Shown here in pieces: positions 58,901 through 64,000 of a stretch of DNA of 64,000 bases. The notes beneath the pieces are model-generated. The model had not been told where the DNA came from and ran no database searches. It saw only the letters and a program-made list of their open reading frames with translations. The stretch is from assembly GCA_004335635.1 (NCBI GenBank), contig QAXH01006201.1, positions 3,719 to 67,718 of the forward strand, read 5' to 3'. This stretch comes from Chloromonas sp. AAM2. Taxonomy: Eukaryota; Chlorophyta; Chlorophyceae; Chlamydomonadales; Chlamydomonadaceae. Every line of letters starts with the position of its first letter. The stretch's first letter is position 1. Both the position numbers and the translations under genes were made by a program.

Positions 58901-61900
58901 TGCAAATGTGCGAGTTGCTGCTGTGTCGCACTACTGGCACGAAGCATTTGTCGTGACACTGGTTGTGGCGCTGTTTCTGGCATTGGGTACGCTTCTGGTG
59001 TGAGAGTGTCTGAGTAAGGTGCAGGATGGGTGGCAGACAATGACTGAAGCTCTGATTGAGACATTGACTGCTCATGTGTGGCGGCGCCATCGGCATGATG
59101 CTCTGAGTCTGACATTGATTGTAATATTTGGGGAATGGTTTCCACGGGGTAGGTTCCAGGGTGCGAGGATGTGTCAGAGCCCCAACAAGGAGCAGCCTGT
59201 GCCTCCACACACGTCTCTAATTGGGTGGTTGAAAAGTCATGCGTGACAGCTGTGGGACGTGCCCAAGTCTCGGGCCCTGAGTGAACCCCTGCAGGGCTGT
59301 CCAGGAATGCCAAGGGGGTCGCAACGGCCTGAGCACCTGACTGACTCCCTGTGTGGGATTGTGAATGGTCCATAGCCTGGATATCCCCATGTGGCAGCCA
59401 ACTGCCTTGCTGAAAGGTGCTTGATGCACCACTGTGAACATCTCCTGATGGCCCAACGCTGGCTACACTGCCTGCCGTGCTTCTGCCTGCTGTGCTGCTG
59501 CGTATGCTGGTGGGAATACTGCTGGTTGATAGCGGCGGCGCCTGGAGTGTGTGCAGAATACGCTCGTACCCACCGCTGCTAGTAGTAGATGTGTTGCTGA
59601 CTGTGCTACTGGCAGAGTGTGGGCGCCTGAGCGTGTGAAAGTCTTGCGGCGCGTCATTGCTGCTGCTGGTTGTGTAGCTTGTCGATCTGCCAACTGTGCT
59701 GGTGGCAGTGCTGGTTGACTGAAACAGTGGAAGCATGTGCAGGCCAGAGTCTTGGGCGTCCTGTGCGGGGATGAACACGGTTTCACTGGCTGTTGCTTGC
59801 ATGTCGCCCTGCACCGGTTGGAACACCTCATAGGCTGGCCATGGCAAGGTTGCATAATCATTGGCATGAGATGTGTCAAGCAATACTTTGCCCTTCAAAA
59901 CTGGATTGCCTGCTGTTGGTGCATGGGCAGGTTGGAGCATAGCCAGGTCCTGTGCATGGGGCTGGTGGCATGGCTGAGATGCCACAGGGGTTTGCATGAT
60001 GGGCTCATGGGGAACGTCCTGGGATGGCAGTTGAACGGCATGTAGGTAGAGCTGATCTGGCATGTCTAGGTCAGGCTGTGGTGTGCCAGAGGCCTGCTTG
60101 CTGGCCGCATGCTGCACGTCCAGAAACGGCTGGAAATTGCCAAAAACCGGCATGCCTTCCCCATGCGATGTGTCTTGTGACTGGTGCATGATTGGTTTGC
60201 CATGCGCATGGGATATGACATGGTCTGGCAGTGCCCCTTCAGGGCTCTGTGTGCCAGGTAGGTGTGGGGCGTCCTGTGACAAGAGCGGGCACACTAGCAG
60301 GGCACTGCTGCTGCTGCTGCTACTGAGCAAAACATCCACACGAGAGGCTGTGGCATGCCCAGGGGCCCGCAGCACATGGCCATCCACCTCCGATGGTTGC
60401 CTGGACTGGCTGGGCCAAGATGCATGCTGCACAAGCTGCTGGTGCGCTTGCGGTGCAGTGTTGTGGGCCTGTGGTGGTAAGCCTGCCTGCAGCACTGCAA
60501 TGCCGCCTTGTTGACTGGTGAGCATGGCAGGCGCCACTGCGGGCAACGCAGTGGGTTCTGTTGGGTTGTAAGAGTGTCTGTTGAGTGCCATGGCGAGAGC
60601 CTCGGTGTGGTCGTTGATGAGCGTGTGTGGGATAGCAGGTTCCAACCGTTGTGTGATTAGTTGCTGAAGCTCAGCAAAGGCTGTGCCCAGCTGCTGCAGC
60701 AGCCGTGCCCTGCCTAGTGCCGCTGCAGCCTCTTCGCCTGACTCCCCTGCAGCTGAAATCGATTCATGCGATGGCACTAGGTGGAATGCAGCTGCTTCTG
60801 AAGCAGCGGCTTTTGGCAGTTCAGATCTGTGCAGGCCTGGGGATGGAGGCAATTCAGGGAAGGGAGCCGCTCCTGCCCCTCGAGTGCTTGCCTGTGTGAC
60901 AGGCCAGCCTGACAAGGCAGTGCCCGCCCTACCCTGGCGCACGGACACCTGCTGTGGTGCAGCTATCTCCGCTGCCCATGCTGCACCCATGGCAGCAAAC
61001 TCAGATGGCTCCATGCTGGCTGCACGCTGTTGCAGAGGAAATGCCGGTGCAAAGGCTGCTTGTGGCCCATCAAACTCCTGTGTCCAGCTACCAGCGGGCG
61101 CCAGTTGAGCTGGCTGGTCAGCCGAAGCTGCTGCTGTTGTGCTGGTGCCACCGGCTGCCCGCTCTGGCTCCAGTACCCGTGCTTTCTCTGCATCTGGCTG
61201 CACTGCTGCATTAATTGTCTCAGATGCCACCCCTGAAACGTCCCCAGCAACCGCATAGAGATCCAGCCCTCCTGAGCTGCTGCAGCCGGTGCTGTTGCTG
61301 CCCAGTTGGCCAGCTGCAGCATCATCCAGCTGCCCTTGCAAGCTCCGGTGAGACCCTGTGCAACAAGTGTGGAACAAACGTGGGGTTTGCCAGGTGCGCC
61401 CAGCCGCACTGCCAGAAACCACTGCCCCCTGCGCTGGCAGCCTGCCATCAGCCCCCGTGCAACCATTCTCCAGTTGTAAGCCTGCAAGTGGCCCCATTAG
61501 CCGCTCATCTTCTGCACTGCCAGCCAGCACTTGAAGCACGCTCAGACTCCTGCTAATCTCAGCAGTACCTTGTGCATCAAGACAGGCCAAATCGTGTGGC
61601 TTGTCTCCACAGGCTGCTGCTGGCACAATGTTGCTCGAACCCTGCATCTTGCCGTTGACACAGTCCGCCAACACACCTGTGACTCCAGTAGTGTTGGTGG
61701 CGGGGTTGATGTCTTGCATCAGTTCCAACTGCAGCAGCTCAATGGGGCTGGGCGGGGCCGTGCGGGAACCGCCCGATCTGCCTGATGCTGCGGAACTGCG
61801 GGGCCGGCGCACGGGAGTGAACGGCACTATGCCGTCCCCATCTGCCCCGCCACCGCCACTGTGCACCACGCCCCCACCCGCGCCCCCGCTCCCGTCCGCC

Positions 61901-62691
61901 CAGTCCCCCCTCCCGTCTGCCCCGCCCCCGCTCCCGTTCACTCCACTGCTTGCACGTGACAAGCAGCCCAGGCTGTCACGTGAGGGAAGCCCTGACCCAC
62001 TCCTGCCACTCGGTTGAGCGTGTGTGTCCGCTTCATTCCAGCTGTGGGCCGACCGCCCACGCAAATCGTCACGTGGTGGGAGGCTAGTGGGGCGGCTGAG
62101 ATGGGCAGGGCTGCCTGCTCCTGTGCTGTGGCCTGGCAAATCATTGGCAGCAGCTGGTGGCACGCTTGTTGCTGTTTGTGAGGACCATCCGCTGCTGTCA
62201 GGGTCTGGTTCAGGTGCAGGTCCATGGGTGGCCATGCGGTTGACCATACCCTGCTGCATGAGCATGGGCACCCCCTCCATGTCTTCGTTCCTCAAGTACG
62301 TGGGTGTGGCTTTGTCTGCACAGGCAGGGCCGGGCCCTTGCTCAGAGGTGGCGGCTGTTTGGATGGTGACAACAGCGTTGGCATGCCCGGGGGCACCCCA
62401 TGTGAGGCCATGACCGCTGTCAGGTGTCGGTGAGACCGTGACAGGGTCTGGGTTGCCAGTGGTCCTGCGACTGTCCGGTGGTGGCCATTGCAGGTCATCT
62501 GGCATGAGAGTGGCAGAGCTTGTAATGCTGCATGAGCCGTCCAGCATGGCCTGGACTTGCTCTAATGTGCTGTGGTGCAAGCATGCACTGGCTGTGTGGT
62601 CGCGAATGGCTTGGGGTGGTGGGTGGTGTGGACTGCCAGAAGTGTGGCTTGGCCGCATGGCAGCAGGCTGGCTGGCTGCCGTCTGGGTCAT
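55995..62691 (-). CDS. Giant low-complexity protein, 2001 aa, with a 5.2-kb first exon
   Basis: Exons in transcript order: 62691-57493 (1733 codons without a stop), 57181-57041 (47 codons), 56660-55995 (221 codons plus stop); both joints phase 0. The protein is Ser/Thr/Gln/His/Ala/Pro-rich and almost certainly disordered. Near the N terminus there is a Gly-rich run (GGADGRGDWADGSGGAGG) and then VPFTPVRRPRSSAASGRSG. Helical islands are ALGRARLLQQLGTAFAELQQ, ELERAFQLLEGVLQPWA, AAWLEEVSRQAGGLPAQEVV and, across the introns, VQAGESVAAVSLLLQQ plus VLTPQERMQLWSHVERMLAAR. The ends look structured; the middle may be a scaffold or regulatory region. No known domain recognised. An in-frame stop lies just upstream of the chosen ATG. 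The opposite-strand frames over this exon are shadows. Confidence 0.78.
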
Positions 62692-62801
62692 GACTTGCTA
62701 GTGCTGCAGGCTCTTAACGACTGAGACATGTTAACGACTGAGACATGCACAGCCCCGGCCACCTCAGCAGATGTTGAACACCTGCAACACATGTATATGG
62801 T

Positions 62802-63122
62802 TCAGCCCACTGACAAGGCGTTGCCACGTTGACATGTCAGGTACCATGCATTGTCGCACCCCCATAATGCGCATGGGTCAAACGTCGCCGTCCAGATTTC
62901 GGACCGAGCAACAAGGACAATTGAGCGACGCTTTCTCACCAGTTGCTTAGCAATGGCTGTGTATAGCCAACAGTCCACCTGCTCCGACAGCCTTGCAAGA
63001 CGAAAAAGGCGGGCGGCAAAGTTTCTTGCGCTTGGCTCCCGCCTGCAAGGCAGGTCAATGAACGAGTCAAGGCGCAGCGCTTCCTTAGGAATGCTTGTGA
63101 GTTCGTTTTTGTGACGTGCCAC
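62802..63122 (-). CDS. Possible small gene or upstream exon (hypothetical)
   Basis: A 106-codon frame beginning MARHKNELTSIPKEALRLDS with a basic helical centre (FAARLFRLARLSEQVDCWLY, AIAKQLVRKRRSIVLVARSE). Composition is more protein-like than neighbouring frames. It lies between the 2001-aa gene and the divergent gene at 63315 and could be a 5' exon of the former, but an in-frame stop before the ATG at 62691 argues against direct fusion without splicing. Confidence 0.35.
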   Translation of the reverse strand: MARHKNELTSIPKEALRLDSFIDLPCRREPSARNFAARLFRLARLSEQVDCWLYTAIAKQLVRKRRSIVLVARSEIWTATFDPCALWGCDNAWYLTCQRGNALSVG

Positions 63123-63314
63123 TCACTTCAAGACTACCCCAGCATCAGACGCAGCTTCGATTCCTAAAGCTTGGCCCAGAATTTGTAGCGTACACGATGT
63201 ACAGCAATCGATGCATCTTGCGTTTCTCACGTTACAAATGGAACGCGACGTATTTGAATCGCAAGGTTGCGGCTGCAACCGTTGGGGCGTGCAAATATCC
63301 ATAAGTGAATCAAA

Positions 63315-64000
63315 ATGCTGCATCACAGAGCCTTAGTGGTGGTAGCGCTGGTCACTGCTACAGCATGCATCAGGTAAGGGCACTACTCGGGCTGATCCTG
63401 CAAGTACCGTACACTGCTCTTCGTTCTGTGCTGCAACTTGCGAACACCAGTAGCTAATTCCATCAGCATGACACTGGGTATGCCATGCACTGGGTATGCC
63501 ATGCCCAGTGTTTCTACGATCATCACAACTACTCCTTGACCATTCTTTTGCTAATCTCCACGTGTCTGCTGGTGCAGTTACTATTACGTCTGGCGCAGCT
63601 CCGCGGTGCCAGTATCAGGGCAATCCAAAGCCATACACAAACCGGCATCCGCCTCAACACAGACGTCTCCACTTGTTGCAGCTCAGGTGAGCTACAGCAT
63701 ACCGGATATCAAAGGCAATGCAAGAGCTAGCGGCAGTCTGCGACAAGTCAGCATGCTGGCAGGGCAGGGCCACCCGTCATCAGGCATCAGCACCTAGCCT
63801 TTGCATCACATGCTCGGGGCAAGCAGGGCCAATCATCAGGCGTGCCCAATCATCAGGATTTCAGCTGACCAATCGGCTGCTGTGGCTGCCATCTTGTTTC
63901 CCATGCACGTTTGCAGGCAGAGAAGCTGCGTGGTGCGTACTCCAGGATGGCTTCTGACTTCGCTGCCCAGGGTTTGGACGTGGCCTCCATAGCAGCCCAG
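63315..64000 (+). CDS. Start of a secreted or membrane protein gene (runs off the window)
   Basis: Three exons join in phase: 63315-63373 (MLHHRALVVVALVTATACI, a short signal peptide or anchor), 63578-63686 (SYYYVWRSSAVPVSGQSKAI, then Ser/Thr/Ala-rich KPASASTQTSPLVAAQ), 63917 to 64000 (AEKLRGAYSRMASDFAAQGL, DVASIAAQ), still open at the window edge. Donors and acceptors are canonical (cag|gtaagg, tgcag). The family cannot be named from about 83 residues. Confidence 0.65.

Noticed and set aside
57379..62701. Plus-strand frames opposite the 5.2-kb exon
   Set aside because: Shadows of a GC-rich long coding exon; none extends across the exon or has splice context.
1..64000. tRNA or rRNA genes
   Set aside because: No cloverleaf with a proper T-loop box (ggttcgaatcc type) or rRNA core sequence was noticed by eye; a tRNAscan and Rfam run would settle it.

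Overview
The window looks like nuclear DNA of a green alga (Chlorophyta or close relative). The genes are intron-dense with canonical GT...AG junctions (acceptors mostly tgcag). Several proteins are plant/algal in type: an ALDH12-class pyrroline-5-carboxylate dehydrogenase, an RNR1-like RNB exoribonuclease with a transit-like leader, a PHT4/ANTR anion transporter and a plant-like MED11. TGTAA motifs, the usual chlorophyte poly(A) signal, lie downstream of several stops. No bacterial operon, rRNA, tRNA or CRISPR was seen. All gene models were spliced by hand, and reading phase was checked at the junctions given.

Left part (1-25 kb): RNR1-like exoribonuclease (+, 1356-7331) faces the 3' end of P5CDH (-, 8795-12889). 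A NEK6/7-type kinase (-, 13727-16681) lies upstream of P5CDH in the same orientation. A divergent promoter region separates it from MED11 (+, 17461-18318). A small WW-like membrane protein (-, 20740-21730) is divergent from an F-box/FBA protein (+, 22130-24938).

Middle (25-50 kb): this part is richer in repeats and duplications. Two tandem paralogues (-, 26312-28195 and 29890-31212) share lengths of exons 2-5 exactly. An unidentified gene (-, 34222-36048) and a Met/Pro/Gln-rich protein gene (-, 36543-39870) follow, then a 503-bp inverted-repeat element with TA target duplication (39968-40470). Two copies of a small membrane-protein gene (40504-41606 and 48341-49523) flank a coiled-coil plus seven-helix membrane protein (+, 44945-47269). 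A fragment of a Polinton/virus-type family-B DNA polymerase lies at 47915-48165.

Right part (50-64 kb): PHT4-like transporter (+, 50075-53742, 5' end unresolved); a repeat-rich spacer with a perfect 49-bp inverted repeat; a gene for a 2001-residue disordered protein, 1733 codons of it in one exon (-, 55995-62691); and the start of a gene with a signal-peptide-like first exon (+, 63315 to the window end). Between the genes lie at least two dispersed short repeat families, one found about ten times and ending in a T-run. The genes are mostly unrelated housekeeping or regulatory functions and form no pathway.
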